64,000 nucleotides of DNA from Saccharopolyspora sp. SCSIO 74807 (lineage in GTDB: Bacteria > Actinomycetota > Actinomycetes > Mycobacteriales > Pseudonocardiaceae): positions 1 through 64,000 of the forward strand of contig NZ_CP146100.1 of NCBI RefSeq assembly GCF_037023755.1, given 5' to 3'. Of the stretch, positions 25,662-36,356 are shown piece by piece. The notes under the pieces are model-generated. The model made no database searches and was not told where the DNA came from. It saw only the letters and a program-made list of their open reading frames with translations. Position 1 is the stretch's first letter; every line of letters starts with the position of its first letter. The translations under genes were made by a program, and so were the position numbers.

Positions 25662-26317
25662 ACGCCGTGCTGCCGCCGGAATTGCGGGACGACGTCCGAA
25701 CGCTGTGGGACTACCACGACCTGGGTCACGAGCTGCGCCGGTGCGATGTGGGGGTCGGGCTCGGCGGTCACGACCTCGGCGTTGCCACGCACACCGCGGA
25801 GTTGTTCCACGCCGGGTGGTTTCCGCGGATCGTGTTCACCGGCGCGAACGCGCCGACGACGGTCGAGCGCTTCCCGCGCGGCGAGGCGGTGCACTTCCGC
25901 GCGCACGCGCTGGAGCTCGGCGTGCCGGATTCGGCCGTGCTGCTGGAAACGCGGGCCACGAACACCGGGGAGAACATCACCAACACCAGAGATCTGCTTG
26001 CCGCGCAGGGGATTTCCGCGCGCGAGGTCATGCTGGTCTCGCGGCCGTACCAGCAGCGCCGCGCGTACGCGACCGCGAAGAAGCTGTGGCCGGAGGCCGA
26101 ATTCGTCTGCTCCGCGCGGCCGTTGCCGGTGGACGAGTACGTCGCGGACATCGGCGACCCGGACCGCGTGATCAACATGCTGGTCGGCGACACCCAGCGG
26201 ATCACCCGCTACGCGGAACTCGGCTTCGCGACTCCGCAGGAGGTCCCCACCGAGGTCCGCGCCGCCTACGACCGGCTGGTGGCGGCCGGGTACACCAGCC
26301 GGGCGCTGCCGGAGTGA
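25658..26317 (+). CDS. YdcF-like (DUF218) protein
   Basis: 219 residues. The motif order GGHDLGVATHTAELFHAGW, IVFTGAN, VLLETRATNTGENITNTRDLL, MLVSRPYQQRRAYATAKK and the closing region match cytoplasmic YdcF (DUF218) proteins, which bind nucleotide-like ligands; activity is unproven. It is translationally coupled to the IclR gene by a GTGA overlap, which is unusual company for this family. Confidence 0.88.
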   Translation: MNAVLPPELRDDVRTLWDYHDLGHELRRCDVGVGLGGHDLGVATHTAELFHAGWFPRIVFTGANAPTTVERFPRGEAVHFRAHALELGVPDSAVLLETRATNTGENITNTRDLLAAQGISAREVMLVSRPYQQRRAYATAKKLWPEAEFVCSARPLPVDEYVADIGDPDRVINMLVGDTQRITRYAELGFATPQEVPTEVRAAYDRLVAAGYTSRALPE

Positions 26318-26492
26318 GGTCCGGCACCACCGGGCCGTTCGCCCACGCCTGCACCGGCTCGTCGAACAACGGCCGTTCGTCCCACACCAGATGCCACGCT
26401 TGGCTGTAGTAGACGAGCTTTTGCAGCTTCATCGCCGTCATCGGGCCGTGCCGGTGCAAGATGTACGCGGCCACATCCTTCGCGTTCGCCAC
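26318..26492 (-). pseudogene. truncated Panacea/SocA-like antitoxin-domain gene
   Basis: The ATG at 26492 starts a convincing N-terminal half of a Panacea (SocA/GepA-like) domain: MKLQKLVYYSQAWHLVW, then DEPVQAWANGPVVPDL. Homology ends exactly where the YdcF-like gene ends; the frame beyond simply reads antisense of that gene. A full domain needs about 100 further residues, so the 3' part has been lost. Confidence 0.75.
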
Positions 26493-26670
26493 CGCTGCCC
26501 CCTTCCGTCCGCGAAGCCATGGTGCCAGGCCGCACCGACGATTCGTGCGGAGATGATCAGACGCAGTCGGCGAGTCACCCGAAAAGGGAGCAACACCCGC
26601 AGACCGGCAACGAGGGCCGGAGGGTTCGCCGGTGCGGTGGATCCGCGGCCGCGGTCGGCACGCGGCTGCC

Positions 26671-26766
26671 TCACGTGCGGATGCCGTCGATGACGATGGT
26701 CAGCAGCCGATCGGCCTCGGCCGCCGGTTCGGCGGCGTGGCTGTCGCTGATCGCGGTGTCCGACAT
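26671..26766 (-). pseudogene. fragment resembling the C-terminus of a TetR regulator
   Basis: The minus strand reads a short frame ending in EADRLLTIVIDGIRT and a stop, a typical last segment of actinomycete TetR regulators. The rest of the gene is missing. It lies head to head with another fragment starting near 26767. Confidence 0.45.
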
Positions 26767-26901
26767 CGGCGCCTGCCGGACTTCTACGCCGCGCACGAGA
26801 TGTCGAACGTCTTCGACGCCGACGCCCGGCCGGAACGGGTGCGGGAACTCGGCCTGCCCACCACCGGGTTCGCGGAGTGGGCAGCGCGGAACATGCGGTG
26901 A
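26767..26901 (+). pseudogene. 3' fragment of an unidentified gene
   Basis: LPDFYAAHEMSNVFDADARP continuing to FAEWAARNMR and a stop reads like an intact C-terminus, possibly of an NAD(P)-binding NmrA/SDR-type protein, but no N-terminal part exists upstream. Origin uncertain. Confidence 0.35.
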
Positions 26902-26905
26902 GGGC

Positions 26906-28411
26906 TCACACCGTCGCCAGCGGCAGGGCCGTCGGGTGCACCGGCGCGGGCAGGTCGGAGGCGCCGGTGAGGTGGGCGTCCACGGCCTGCGCCACCGAAC
27001 GGCCCTCCGCGATCGCCCACACCACCAGCGACGCGCCCCGGTGCGCGTCGCCGCAGACGAACACGTCCGGCGCGGTGGTCTCCCAGTTCGAGCCGCAGCC
27101 GATGCTGCCGCGCGGGGACAGCTCGATGCCGAGCCCGTCCAGCAGTGGCATGTGCTCGACGCCCTCGAACCCGATCGCCAGCAGCGCCAGGTCGCAAGGG
27201 TGCTCCTCGGCGGTTTCCGCGACCGGCACGACCTGCCTCCTGCCGTCGGCGTCGCGCTCGACGCGGACCTCGCGCAGCCGCACCGCGCGCACGTCGCCGT
27301 GCTCGTCGCCGACGAATTCCTCGACGGCCACGGCGAATCTGCGCTCCCCCGCTTCTTCGTGCGCTGGGTAGGTGCGCAGGATGTACGGCCAGGTCGGCCA
27401 CGGCGATACGTCGTCGTCGCGGGTTTCCGGCGGCTGCGGGTACTGGTCGAGCTGGGTGACGCTCAGCGCGCCTTGGCGGGTCGCGGTGCCGTAGCAGTCG
27501 GCGCCGGTGTCACCGCCGCCGATGACGACGACGTGCTTGCCGTGCGCGGAGATCGGCGTGGGGCCGTCGCCTTCGCGTTCCTTGTTCGCCGGGACCAGGT
27601 GGTCCATGGCCAGGTGCACCCCGCCCAACTGCCTGCCCGGCACGGTCCGGTCGTCGCGGCCGCGCAGCGCGCCGACCGCGAGCACCACCGCGTCGTGGCC
27701 GGCGCGCAGTTGCTCGACGGTCAGGTCCGCACCTACCTCGCAGCCGGTGACGAACCTGGTGCCTTCCGCGCGCATCTGCGCCAACCGCCGGTCCAGCGCG
27801 GACTTCTCCATCTTGAACTCGGGGATGCCGTAGCGGAGCAGGCCGCCGATGCGGTCGTCGCGCTCGTAGACGGTCACCTCGTGCCCGGCGCGGGTGAGCT
27901 GCTGCGCTGCGGCCAGCCCGGCGGGGCCGGAGCCGACGACGGCGACCCGGTCGCCGGTCTGCTCCTGCGCGAGCTGCGGGTGCACGTAGTCGTTCTCCCA
28001 GCCGACCTCGGCGATGGTCTCCTCGATCCGCTTGATCGCGACCGCGCCACCCGCGTCCGGCGAGATCGCCAGCACGCAGGCGGATTCGCACGGGGCGGGG
28101 CACAACTTGCCGGTGAACTCCGGGAAGTTGTTGGTGGCGTGCAGCCGGTCGCTCGCCTGCTCCCACTTGCCGCGGCGGACCTGGTCGTTCCACTCCGGGA
28201 TGAGGTTGCCCAGCGGGCAACCCGCCGAGCCGGAGTGGCAGAACGGGATCCCGCAATCCATGCAGCGCGCGGCCTGCGCGGACACCTGCTCATCGCGGTC
28301 CGATGTGGACAGTGCCGCGTAGACCTCGCGCCAGTCGCCGAGGCGGTCCTCGTAGGACCGCTTGGGCGCGTCGGCGCGGGAGTACTTCAGGAAGCCCTTG
28401 GGATCAGCCAC
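26906..28411 (-). CDS. gltD: glutamate synthase (NADPH) small subunit
   Basis: 501 residues. It supplies electrons from NAD(P)H to the large subunit. N-terminal cysteines for the 4Fe-4S clusters are visible ([37 protein letters not shown]). The FAD site is [17 protein letters not shown] and the NADPH site is [18 protein letters not shown]. The ATG overlaps the end of gltB by 8 nt, the usual gltBD arrangement. Its stop abuts the remnant region to the left. Confidence 0.97.
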   Translation of the reverse strand: MADPKGFLKYSRADAPKRSYEDRLGDWREVYAALSTSDRDEQVSAQAARCMDCGIPFCHSGSAGCPLGNLIPEWNDQVRRGKWEQASDRLHATNNFPEFTGKLCPAPCESACVLAISPDAGGAVAIKRIEETIAEVGWENDYVHPQLAQEQTGDRVAVVGSGPAGLAAAQQLTRAGHEVTVYERDDRIGGLLRYGIPEFKMEKSALDRRLAQMRAEGTRFVTGCEVGADLTVEQLRAGHDAVVLAVGALRGRDDRTVPGRQLGGVHLAMDHLVPANKEREGDGPTPISAHGKHVVVIGGGDTGADCYGTATRQGALSVTQLDQYPQPPETRDDDVSPWPTWPYILRTYPAHEEAGERRFAVAVEEFVGDEHGDVRAVRLREVRVERDADGRRQVVPVAETAEEHPCDLALLAIGFEGVEHMPLLDGLGIELSPRGSIGCGSNWETTAPDVFVCGDAHRGASLVVWAIAEGRSVAQAVDAHLTGASDLPAPVHPTALPLATV

Positions 28412-31400
28412 GGGACGCCTCCATGATCGCCTCGTCGATGTCGCGGCCTTCGGAACGGGCCAGCCGCATGGCCTCCAGCACCCGCGCGTAGTCCCGCGGC
28501 ATGATCTTGGTGAACGCCGCGGAGCGCCGCGTCCAGTCGCCCAGCAGCGACGCGGCGACCGCGGAACCGGTCAGCTCGTGGTGGCGGCGCACGATCCCGT
28601 GCAGCCACCGCAGGTCCTCGCCGCTGGGCCGGTGCAGGTCGACCATGGCGGTGTTCGCCCGCACCGGGTCCAGGTCCAGCACGTAACCGATGCCGCCGGA
28701 CATGCCCGCGGCCACGTTGCGGCCGGTCGTGCCGAGCACCACCGCGCGCCCGCCGGTCATGTACTCGAAGGCGTGATCACCGGCGCCTTCGGCGACCAGG
28801 TCGGCGCCGGAGTTGCGCACCGCGAACCGCTCCCCGACCTGCCCGCGCAGGAACACCTCGCCGGAGGTCGCGCCGTAGCCGACGACGTTGCCCGCGATCA
28901 CTTGGTCCGCCGCCGCGAACGCGGCGTCCCGGTGCGGGCGCACCACCACGCGACCGCCGGAGAGGCCCTTGGCGACGTAGTCGTTCGCGTCACCGACCAT
29001 TTCCAGCGTCACGCCCGGCGGCAGGAACGCGCCGAGCGACTGGCCCGCCGAACCCTCCAGCTGCACGTGGATCGTGTCGTCCGGCAGTCCTTCGCCGCCG
29101 TAGCGGCGGGTGACCTCGGCGCCGAGCAGCGTGCCCACGGTGCGGTTGACGTTGCGCACCGGCAGTTGCAGCCGCACCGGGTGGGCGTCCTCCAGCGACG
29201 CCTCGGCCAGCTGGATCAGCGTGCGGTCCAGGGCGTGATCGAGTCCGTGGTCCTGCTCGCGGGTCTGGTGGCGCACCGGCGAGTACGGCGTCTCCGGCTC
29301 GGCGAACACCGGCGAGAGGTCCAGCCCGGCGGTCTTCCAGTGCTGCACGGCCTCTTCCGTGCGCAGCACGCCGACCTGCCCGATCGCCTCGCGCAGGCTG
29401 CGGAAGCCGAGTTCGGCGAGGTATTCGCGGACTTCTTCGGCGACGAACTCGAAGAAGTTCACCACGTGCTCGACCTGGCCGGTGTAGCGCTTGCGCAGCT
29501 GCGGGTTCTGGGTGGCCACGCCCACCGGGCAGGTGTCGAGGTGGCACACGCGCATCATCACGCAGCCCTCGACGACCAGCGGGGCGGTCGCGAAGCCGTA
29601 CTCCTCGGCGCCCAGCAGCGCGCCGATGAGCACGTCCCTGCCGGTTTTCATGCCGCCGTCGACCTGCACCGCGATCCGGTCGCGCAGGCCGTTGAGCAGC
29701 AGCGTCTGCTGCGTCTCGGCCAGCCCCAGCTCCCACGGCGTGCCCGCGTGCTTGAGCGAGGTCAGCGGTGCCGCACCGGTGCCGCCGTCGTGCCCGGAGA
29801 TCAGCACCACGTCCGCGTGCGCCTTGCTCACGCCCGCCGCGACGGTGCCGACGCCGACCGAGCTGACCAGCTTCACGTGCACCCGCGCCTGCTCGTTGGC
29901 GTTCTTCAGGTCGTGGATCAGCTGCGCCAGGTCCTCGATCGAATAGATGTCGTGGTGCGGCGGCGGCGAGATCAGCCCGACGCCGGGCGTGGAGTGCCGC
30001 GTCTTCGCGATCCACGGGTAGACCTTGTGCGCAGGCAGCTGGCCGCCCTCGCCGGGCTTGGCGCCCTGCGCCATCTTGATCTGGATGTCGGTGCCGTTGA
30101 CCAGGTATTCGCTGGTGACCCCGAAGCGGCCGGAGGCGACCTGCTTGATGCCGGAGCGCCGTTCGGGGTCGTGCAGCCGGTCGGCGTCCTCACCGCCTTC
30201 GCCGGAGTTGGAGCGGCCGCCGATCCGGTTCATCGCGATCGCCAGGGTCTCGTGCGCCTCGGCGGAGATCGCGCCGTAGCTCATCCCGCCGGTCGCGAAC
30301 CGCTTCATGATCTCCGAAGCGGGTTCGACCTCGTCGACGGATATCGGCTCCCGGTCGCTGCGCAGCTCGAACAGCCCGCGCAGCGTGCCGCCCTCGCGGG
30401 CCAGCCGGTCGCACTCGGCGGTGTAGCGGCGGTACGCCTCGATCTTGCGGGTCTTGGTGGCGTGCTGGAGCAGGAACACCATCTCGGGGCTGAACAGGTG
30501 CAGCTCGCCCTCGCGGCGGTAGGAGTACTCGCCGCCGACCTCCAGCCGCCGGTGCACCCGCTCGGTCGGGTTTTCCGGGTAGGCGCGGCGGTGCCGCTGC
30601 GCGACCTCCTCGGCCAGCACGTCCAGTTCGGCGCCGCCGAGCAACGCGGCGGTTCCGGTGAAGTACTCGTCCACCAGCCGCTTCGACAAGCCGACGGTCT
30701 CGAAGATCTGCGCGGCGGTGTAGGCGCCGACGGTGGAGATGCCCATCTTGGACATCACCTTCAGCACGCCCTTGACCAGTGCTTGCACGTAGTTGCGGAT
30801 CGCCACCCGCGGCCGGAGCCCGCTGATCTGGCCGCCGGAGATCATGTCCTCGATCGTCTCGAACGCCAGGTACGGGTTGACCGCGGCGGCGCCGTAACCC
30901 AGCAGCGCGGCGATGTGGTGCACCTCGCGGGCATCGCCGCTTTCCACCACCAGCGCCACCTGCAGCCGCTCCTTGGTGCGCACCAGGTGGTGGTGCACCG
31001 CGGAAACCAGCAGCAGCGACGGGATCGGCGCCATCCGGTGATCGGAGTCGCGGTCCGAAAGCACTAGTACCCGGGCGCCCACTCGAATCGCCTCGGAGGC
31101 GTCCTGGCGGACCCCTTCGATGGCCTCGGCCAGCGCCTCGCCCCCGCCGTCGACCTCGTAGAGCCCGGAGAGCACGGCAGAGCCGAACCCGGGCAGGTCG
31201 CCGTCGGAGTTGATGTGGATGAGCTTGGCCAGCTCGTCGTTGTCGATCACCGGGGTCGGCAGCACGACGTGCCTGCAGGAGGAAGCGGCCGGTTCCAGCA
31301 GGTTCTGCTCCGGGCCCATCACGCGCGCCACCGAAGTCACGATCTCCTCCCGGATCGCATCCAGCGGCGGGTTCGTGACCTGCGCGAAGTGCTGCACGAA

Positions 31401-32948
31401 GTAGTCGTAGAGCAGCCGCGAGCGCTGCGAGAACGCCGCGGACGGGGTGTCCGAGCCCATCGATCCCAGCGGTTCGGCGCCGCCGGAGGCCATCGGGGCC
31501 AGCAGCATCGCCAGCTCTTCCTCGGTGTAGCCGAACGCGAGCTGGCGGCGCACCACCGACTCGTGGCTGTGCACCACGTGCTCCCGGTCCGGCAGCTCGC
31601 CAAGGTTGATCTGGCCGGCGTGCAGCCACTCGCCGTAGGCGTGCCCGGCGGACAGTTCCGCCTTGACCTCGTCGTCATCGACGAGCCGGCCCTGCTCGGT
31701 GTCGATCAGGAACATCCGGCCCGGCTGCAACCGGCCCTTGGCCACGACGTCGGCCGGGTCGATGTCGAGCACGCCGGACTCGCTGGCCAGCACCACCCGG
31801 TCGTCGGCGGTGCGCCACCAGCGCGCCGGGCGCAGGCCGTTGCGGTCCAGCACCGCGCCGACCAGCGAACCGTCGGTGAAGGTGACGCAGGCCGGGCCGT
31901 CCCACGGCTCCATCAGGCCCGCGTGGAACCGGTAGAACGCCTTGCGCTTCGGGTCCATCTCGGCGTGGTTCTCCCACGCCTCCGGGATCATCATCAGCAC
32001 CGAACGCGGCAGGCTCCGGCCGCCCAGGTGCAGCAGCTCCAGCACCTCGTCGAACGACGCCGAGTCCGAGCCGTCCTCGGCGCAGATCGGGTACAACCGG
32101 GACAGGTCGCCGGGGATCAGGTCGGATTCCAGCAGCGCCTCGCGGGAGCGCATCCGGTTGCGGTTGCCGCGAATCGTGTTGATCTCGCCGTTGTGCGCCA
32201 TGTAGCGGAACGGGTGCGCCAGCGGCCACGACGGGAACGTGTTCGTGGAGAACCGGCTGTGCACCAGCGCGATGGCGGTGCGCAGCCGCTCGTCGACGAG
32301 GTCGGGGAAGAACAGCGGCAGCTGCTCGGTGGTCAGCATCCCCTTGTAGATCAAGGTGCGCGCCGACAGCGACGCGAAGTACAGCTCTCGCCCATCCCGC
32401 TCCGACTCCCGCTCGGCTCGTTTGCGCAGGCAGAACGCCCGGCGGTCCAGTTCCAGACCGGCCTCCCCGTCCGGGCCGGCGACCAGCAGCATCGCGAAGT
32501 GCGGCATGCATCCGCGCGCCGTCACGCCCACCTCGGCGCCGTCCGGGTCGGTCGGCACGTCCCGCCAGCCGAGCACGGTCAGGCCCTCCTCGGCGGCGAT
32601 GCGTTCGGTCGACTCGACCGCCCGGCGGCGCTGCCCGGCGTCGGCGGGCAGGAACGCGATGCCCGCTGCGTAGCGGGACCGGCCGGCGGCATCCGGCTCG
32701 GGCAGGTCGAACTCGCTGCGCAGCAGTTCGTCCGGCAGCTGCAGCAGCAGCCCTGCGCCGTCACCGCTGGTGGGTTCGGCACCGGCCGCGCCGCGGTGGT
32801 CCAGGTTCCGCAGGGCGGTCAGCGCGTCGGCCACGATGCCGTGCGAACTCCGCCCCTGGACGTCGGCCACCATGGCCACGCCGCAGGAATCGTGTTCGGC
32901 AGCGGGGTCGTAGAGCCCCTGGGTGGCGGGAATGGCAGAGAAGACCAC
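28404..32948 (-). CDS. gltB: glutamate synthase large subunit
   Basis: 1514 residues, full length. It forms two glutamates from glutamine and 2-oxoglutarate. The N-terminal Ntn amidotransferase has its nucleophile in HDSCGVAMV (Cys22 after the GTG start; a short propeptide would be removed). Downstream are the central domain, the FMN-binding synthase barrel ([49 protein letters not shown]), the cluster ligands [13 protein letters not shown], and the C-terminal beta-helix. GAGGGAGG precedes the GTG by about 8 nt; an upstream frame to 33104 is not supported. Confidence 0.96.
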   Translation of the reverse strand: MVFSAIPATQGLYDPAAEHDSCGVAMVADVQGRSSHGIVADALTALRNLDHRGAAGAEPTSGDGAGLLLQLPDELLRSEFDLPEPDAAGRSRYAAGIAFLPADAGQRRRAVESTERIAAEEGLTVLGWRDVPTDPDGAEVGVTARGCMPHFAMLLVAGPDGEAGLELDRRAFCLRKRAERESERDGRELYFASLSARTLIYKGMLTTEQLPLFFPDLVDERLRTAIALVHSRFSTNTFPSWPLAHPFRYMAHNGEINTIRGNRNRMRSREALLESDLIPGDLSRLYPICAEDGSDSASFDEVLELLHLGGRSLPRSVLMMIPEAWENHAEMDPKRKAFYRFHAGLMEPWDGPACVTFTDGSLVGAVLDRNGLRPARWWRTADDRVVLASESGVLDIDPADVVAKGRLQPGRMFLIDTEQGRLVDDDEVKAELSAGHAYGEWLHAGQINLGELPDREHVVHSHESVVRRQLAFGYTEEELAMLLAPMASGGAEPLGSMGSDTPSAAFSQRSRLLYDYFVQHFAQVTNPPLDAIREEIVTSVARVMGPEQNLLEPAASSCRHVVLPTPVIDNDELAKLIHINSDGDLPGFGSAVLSGLYEVDGGGEALAEAIEGVRQDASEAIRVGARVLVLSDRDSDHRMAPIPSLLLVSAVHHHLVRTKERLQVALVVESGDAREVHHIAALLGYGAAAVNPYLAFETIEDMISGGQISGLRPRVAIRNYVQALVKGVLKVMSKMGISTVGAYTAAQIFETVGLSKRLVDEYFTGTAALLGGAELDVLAEEVAQRHRRAYPENPTERVHRRLEVGGEYSYRREGELHLFSPEMVFLLQHATKTRKIEAYRRYTAECDRLAREGGTLRGLFELRSDREPISVDEVEPASEIMKRFATGGMSYGAISAEAHETLAIAMNRIGGRSNSGEGGEDADRLHDPERRSGIKQVASGRFGVTSEYLVNGTDIQIKMAQGAKPGEGGQLPAHKVYPWIAKTRHSTPGVGLISPPPHHDIYSIEDLAQLIHDLKNANEQARVHVKLVSSVGVGTVAAGVSKAHADVVLISGHDGGTGAAPLTSLKHAGTPWELGLAETQQTLLLNGLRDRIAVQVDGGMKTGRDVLIGALLGAEEYGFATAPLVVEGCVMMRVCHLDTCPVGVATQNPQLRKRYTGQVEHVVNFFEFVAEEVREYLAELGFRSLREAIGQVGVLRTEEAVQHWKTAGLDLSPVFAEPETPYSPVRHQTREQDHGLDHALDRTLIQLAEASLEDAHPVRLQLPVRNVNRTVGTLLGAEVTRRYGGEGLPDDTIHVQLEGSAGQSLGAFLPPGVTLEMVGDANDYVAKGLSGGRVVVRPHRDAAFAAADQVIAGNVVGYGATSGEVFLRGQVGERFAVRNSGADLVAEGAGDHAFEYMTGGRAVVLGTTGRNVAAGMSGGIGYVLDLDPVRANTAMVDLHRPSGEDLRWLHGIVRRHHELTGSAVAASLLGDWTRRSAAFTKIMPRDYARVLEAMRLARSEGRDIDEAIMEASRG

Positions 32949-33536
32949 TGCGCAAACCTCCCTCGTCGATGTGCTGGGATGCGCCGCGCTGGGGCGGTTT
33001 CTCCCTGGGCACGGGACGACGCTGGCCCGCGTGTGCTGTCCGGCATCGGACTCTGCTCGTCCGGCGCTGGGTCGTCCGGCGCTGGACTGGGGGATTCCCG
33101 TCACCGGACGGGAATTCGGCGGAACCGGTCAGCGGCACCGGCTCGCCGAGAGGAGTCATCGGCGACCCGGTCCATGCGCGCTATCGGTGCGCCGGTCGCA
33201 ACACCGGCACCGGTCGCTGTGCGGACGCGCCCATCACCCGCGGAAACTTCACCTGGGCAACGAAACCGCTGGGCAGGAACGCTCTGACGGCCTTTCGCCG
33301 GACCGTGACGGCCACGATACCGACAAGCCGCACCGCTAGTCAGCTCGCGGCGAAGTGAAAATTCCGACGTCGCGGCGCGTTCCCCAGCGGCTTCGCAGCG
33401 GCGATGATCGGTGCGGCACGACCGGTCGGGCCTGGCAGCGCGCGGGGAGCTGGTATCTTTCCTGCTCGCCGACGCTCGCGGCTGCGAAACCGGCGCGTGC
33501 CGTCGAGAACGTCCGCAGAGAGCAAGGAACAACGTG
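32949..33536. other. divergent 588-bp intergenic region with a structured gltB leader
   Basis: Lies between gltB (left) and the ABC-importer operon (right). Towards gltB it contains a perfect 9-bp hairpin, ATTCCCGTC/GACGGGAAT (33094-33115), preceded by two further short hairpins up to about 33180, and a 14-bp direct repeat TCGTCCGGCGCTGG at 33057-33070 and 33072-33085. I see no cobalamin-riboswitch consensus in front of the importer. No protein-coding gene is supported here. Confidence 0.5.
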
Positions 33537-34490
33537 ATGTCCGGGTTCCGCCGCCCCCCGTCGTTGCTGCTGACCGTGCTCGTGCTGCTGCTCGGTGCCA
33601 CGGCGTGCGCCACCCGCACGCCCTCGCCCGCGCCCGCCGCGCCCGTCGAGGACCCCGCCGCGGCGTTTCCCGCGCAGATCCGGATGGCCGGGCAGGAACC
33701 GGTGACGCTGCCGCAGCAGCCCAAGCACATCGTGTCGCTGAGCCCCACCGCGACCGAGTCGCTCTACGCGGTCGGCGCGGGCGAGCAGGTCGCCGCCGTC
33801 GACCAGTTCTCGGACTTACCGGCGCGCACACCGCGCACCGACCTCAACGGCCTGACCAGCGACGCAGCCGCGGTCGCCACCCGCAACCCGGACCTGGTGA
33901 TCGCTCCGGAAGGCGCGGACAAGCTCGTCGAGGGACTGCGTGCGCTGGAGGTTCCGGTGCTGGTCACGCCGACTCCCGCCGGGCTGGACGAGGCGTACGG
34001 CCAGATCGAGACGCTGGGGCAGGCCACCGGGCACGGCAGGCAGGCCCGCGAGGTCACCGACCGGATGCGCGCGGACATCGCCGAGATCGTCGCGAAGACG
34101 CCGAAACCGCCGACGCCGCTGAGCTACTACCACGAGGTCAGCCCGGACTTCTACAGCGCGACCTCGCAGAGCTTCGTCGGCGGCCTCTACGGGCTGTTCG
34201 GCCTGCGCAACATCGCCGACGAGGGCGTACCGGCCGGTGCGAAGTTCCCGCAGCTCGCGCAGGAGCGCATCCTGCAGGCCGACCCGGACCTGATCTTCCT
34301 GGCGGACACCAAGTGCTGCGGAACCACACCGGAATCCGCGGGTGAGCGGCCCGGCTGGGACACGCTCACCGCCGTGCGCGAGCAGCAGGTCGTCGCGCTG
34401 GACGACAACGTCGCAGGCCGGTGGGGGCCGCGAGTGGTCGACCTGGTGCGCCGGATCAGCGAGTCCGTGACCCGCGCGCAGCAGCCCTGA
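33537..34490 (+). CDS. ABC transporter substrate-binding lipoprotein (BtuF/FecB type)
   Basis: 317 residues. A lipoprotein signal (LLLTVLVLLLGATAC) places the mature protein on the outer face of the membrane. The helical-backbone binding fold shows IVSLSPTATESLYAVGAG, NPDLVIAP and ADPDLIFLADTKCC. It would bind a corrinoid, haem or ferric siderophore; the sequence does not decide which. AAGGA lies 8 nt before the ATG. It is first in a three-gene importer operon inserted between gltB and lgt. Confidence 0.9.
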   Translation: MSGFRRPPSLLLTVLVLLLGATACATRTPSPAPAAPVEDPAAAFPAQIRMAGQEPVTLPQQPKHIVSLSPTATESLYAVGAGEQVAAVDQFSDLPARTPRTDLNGLTSDAAAVATRNPDLVIAPEGADKLVEGLRALEVPVLVTPTPAGLDEAYGQIETLGQATGHGRQAREVTDRMRADIAEIVAKTPKPPTPLSYYHEVSPDFYSATSQSFVGGLYGLFGLRNIADEGVPAGAKFPQLAQERILQADPDLIFLADTKCCGTTPESAGERPGWDTLTAVREQQVVALDDNVAGRWGPRVVDLVRRISESVTRAQQP

Positions 34491-34495
34491 GCGAG

Positions 34496-35512
34496 TTGCG
34501 CCGCACTCGGCTGCGCCCGCTCCCGCTGCTGGCGGGAGTGGCGGCGCTGCTGCTGGCGCTGCTGGCGTCGGTGCTGCTCGGCGCCGCCGACCTCGGCTGG
34601 CAGCGGGTGCTGGCGGAGATCGGCGCGCAACTGTCCGGCGGGCATTCCCCGCTGTCCGAACGGGAAGCCGCGATCCTCTGGCAGCTGCGGGTGCCGCGGG
34701 CGGTGCTGGGTGCGCTGGTGGGGGCGGCGCTGGCGGTCTCCGGTGCGGCGTTCCAGGGCGTGTTCCGCAATCCGCTCGCCGATCCTTACCTGCTCGGGGC
34801 GGCAGGCGGCGCCGGGCTCGCGGTGACGATCGTGATCACCCTGCTGCCGCAGGCCGGTTCGGTGCCCGGCGTGGCGCAGGCGGCCGCGTTCGCCGGAGCG
34901 CTGGGCGGAGTCGCGGTGACCTGGCTGGTGGGGCGCTCGGCGGGGAACGACGCGGCGACGCTGGTGCTCGCCGGGGTCGCGGTCGGCGCGTTCCTCACCG
35001 CCGGGCAGACGTTCGTGCAGCAGCTGCGGCTGGAGAGCCTGCAACAGGTCTACCTGTGGATCTTGGGCAGGTTGAGCACGACCGGCTGGCGGGACGTGCT
35101 GCTGGTGCTGCCGTTGCTGATCGTCTCGGGCGCCGTGCTGTGCGCGTGCGCGCGGCTGCTGGACGTGCTGGGAGTCGGCGACGAGGAAGCGGCCTCGCTG
35201 GGCGTGCACCCGGGCCGGGCGCGGGCGCTGGTGCTGCTGGCCGCGTCGCTGGCCACGGCCGCGGCCGTTTCGGTGGCCGGGCTGATCGGCTTCGTGGGGC
35301 TCGTGGTGCCGCACCTGGTGCGGCTGGCCGCCGGTGGCGGCAACCGCGTCGTGGTGCCGTTGTCGTTGCTGTTCGGCGGAGCTTTCCTGGTGCTGGCGGA
35401 CATGCTCGCGCGCACCGTGCTCGCCCCGGCGGAACTGCCGATCGGGGTGGTCACGGCGTTCACCGGGGCACCGTTCTTCGCCGTGCTGCTGCACCGGGGC
35501 AGGCGGATATGA
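34496..35512 (+). CDS. FecCD/BtuC-type ABC transporter permease
   Basis: About 338 residues with about ten membrane segments. Family motifs: LRVPRAVLGALVGAALAVSG, FRNPLADPYLLG, and the coupling region FVGLVVPHLVRLAAG. The start is uncertain: TTG at 34496 just after the preceding stop is most economical; ATG at 34421 would overlap the binding-protein gene by 70 nt and add unrelated sequence. The stop overlaps the ATPase ATG (ATGA). Confidence 0.88.
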   Translation: MRRTRLRPLPLLAGVAALLLALLASVLLGAADLGWQRVLAEIGAQLSGGHSPLSEREAAILWQLRVPRAVLGALVGAALAVSGAAFQGVFRNPLADPYLLGAAGGAGLAVTIVITLLPQAGSVPGVAQAAAFAGALGGVAVTWLVGRSAGNDAATLVLAGVAVGAFLTAGQTFVQQLRLESLQQVYLWILGRLSTTGWRDVLLVLPLLIVSGAVLCACARLLDVLGVGDEEAASLGVHPGRARALVLLAASLATAAAVSVAGLIGFVGLVVPHLVRLAAGGGNRVVVPLSLLFGGAFLVLADMLARTVLAPAELPIGVVTAFTGAPFFAVLLHRGRRI

Positions 35513-36279
35513 GCCTGCAGGTGCGCGAGCTCAGCGCCGGGTACCGGCGGCGCAACGTGCTCTCGGACGTTTCCGCGCAGGTGCGGCAGGGCGGCTGGCT
35601 CGGAGTGATCGGGCCGAACGGCTCCGGCAAGTCCACGCTGCTCAAGGCCGCGGCCGGCCTGCTCCCGCACACCGGCGACGTGCTGACCGGCGAGCGATCG
35701 CTGCGCGGCCGCGGGCGGCGCGAGCGCGCGCGGCTGCTGGCTTACGCGCCGCAGACACCGCAGCTGCCGCTGGGGCTGACCGTGACGGACTACGTGCTGC
35801 TCGGGCGCACCCCGCACCTCGGCCCGCTGGGCCGGGAAGGCCGCGCGGACCTGGAACTCGTCGACGAGGTGCTGGCGCGGCTGGACCTGGCTCCGCTCGC
35901 GGCGCGGCAGCTGACCACGCTGTCCGGCGGGGAGCGCCAGCGGGCCGTGCTCGGGCGGGCGCTGGCGCAGCGCGCGGGCGTGCTGCTGCTGGACGAGCCC
36001 ACCACCGGGCTGGACGTCGGGCACGCTCAAGCGCTGCTGGACCTGGTGGACGAGCTGCGCCGCGAACTGGGCACGACGGTCGTCAGCACGCTGCACGACC
36101 TGACCATCGCCGGGCAGTACGCCGAACACCTGGTGCTGCTCGCGGACGGGCGCGTCGCGGCGCGCGGCACGCCCGGTGCGGTGCTGACGCCGGAGGTGCT
36201 CACCGAGCACTACGACGCGCGGATCCGGGTGCTGGAAGCGCCCGACGGTTCACCCGTGATCGCGCCCGCGCGGGGATGA
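35509..36279 (+). CDS. ABC transporter ATP-binding protein (BtuD/FecE type)
   Basis: 256 residues. Walker A GPNGSGKST, Q-loop YAPQTPQLPLGLTV, signature LSGGERQRAVLGRAL, Walker B VLLLDEPTTGLD and the H-loop STLHDLTIA are all intact. It couples to the preceding permease by a 4-nt ATGA overlap. It energises uptake by the three-component importer. Confidence 0.94.
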   Translation: MSLQVRELSAGYRRRNVLSDVSAQVRQGGWLGVIGPNGSGKSTLLKAAAGLLPHTGDVLTGERSLRGRGRRERARLLAYAPQTPQLPLGLTVTDYVLLGRTPHLGPLGREGRADLELVDEVLARLDLAPLAARQLTTLSGGERQRAVLGRALAQRAGVLLLDEPTTGLDVGHAQALLDLVDELRRELGTTVVSTLHDLTIAGQYAEHLVLLADGRVAARGTPGAVLTPEVLTEHYDARIRVLEAPDGSPVIAPARG

Positions 36280-36356
36280 GGAAGCCCCTGTTGCGGGCAC
36301 GGTCACTGCCGCCGACAAGGCGAGGATCAGGAAGCCGAAACGACCCGCACGCCGAG

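Noticed and set aside
28362-33287. Long plus-strand open frames opposite gltB
   Set aside because: Antisense shadows of a complete glutamate synthase gene; no ribosome-binding sites or domains.
33100-33536. Possible cobalamin riboswitch before the BtuF-like operon
   Set aside because: Looked for the conserved B12-box and core elements on the plus strand and did not find them.
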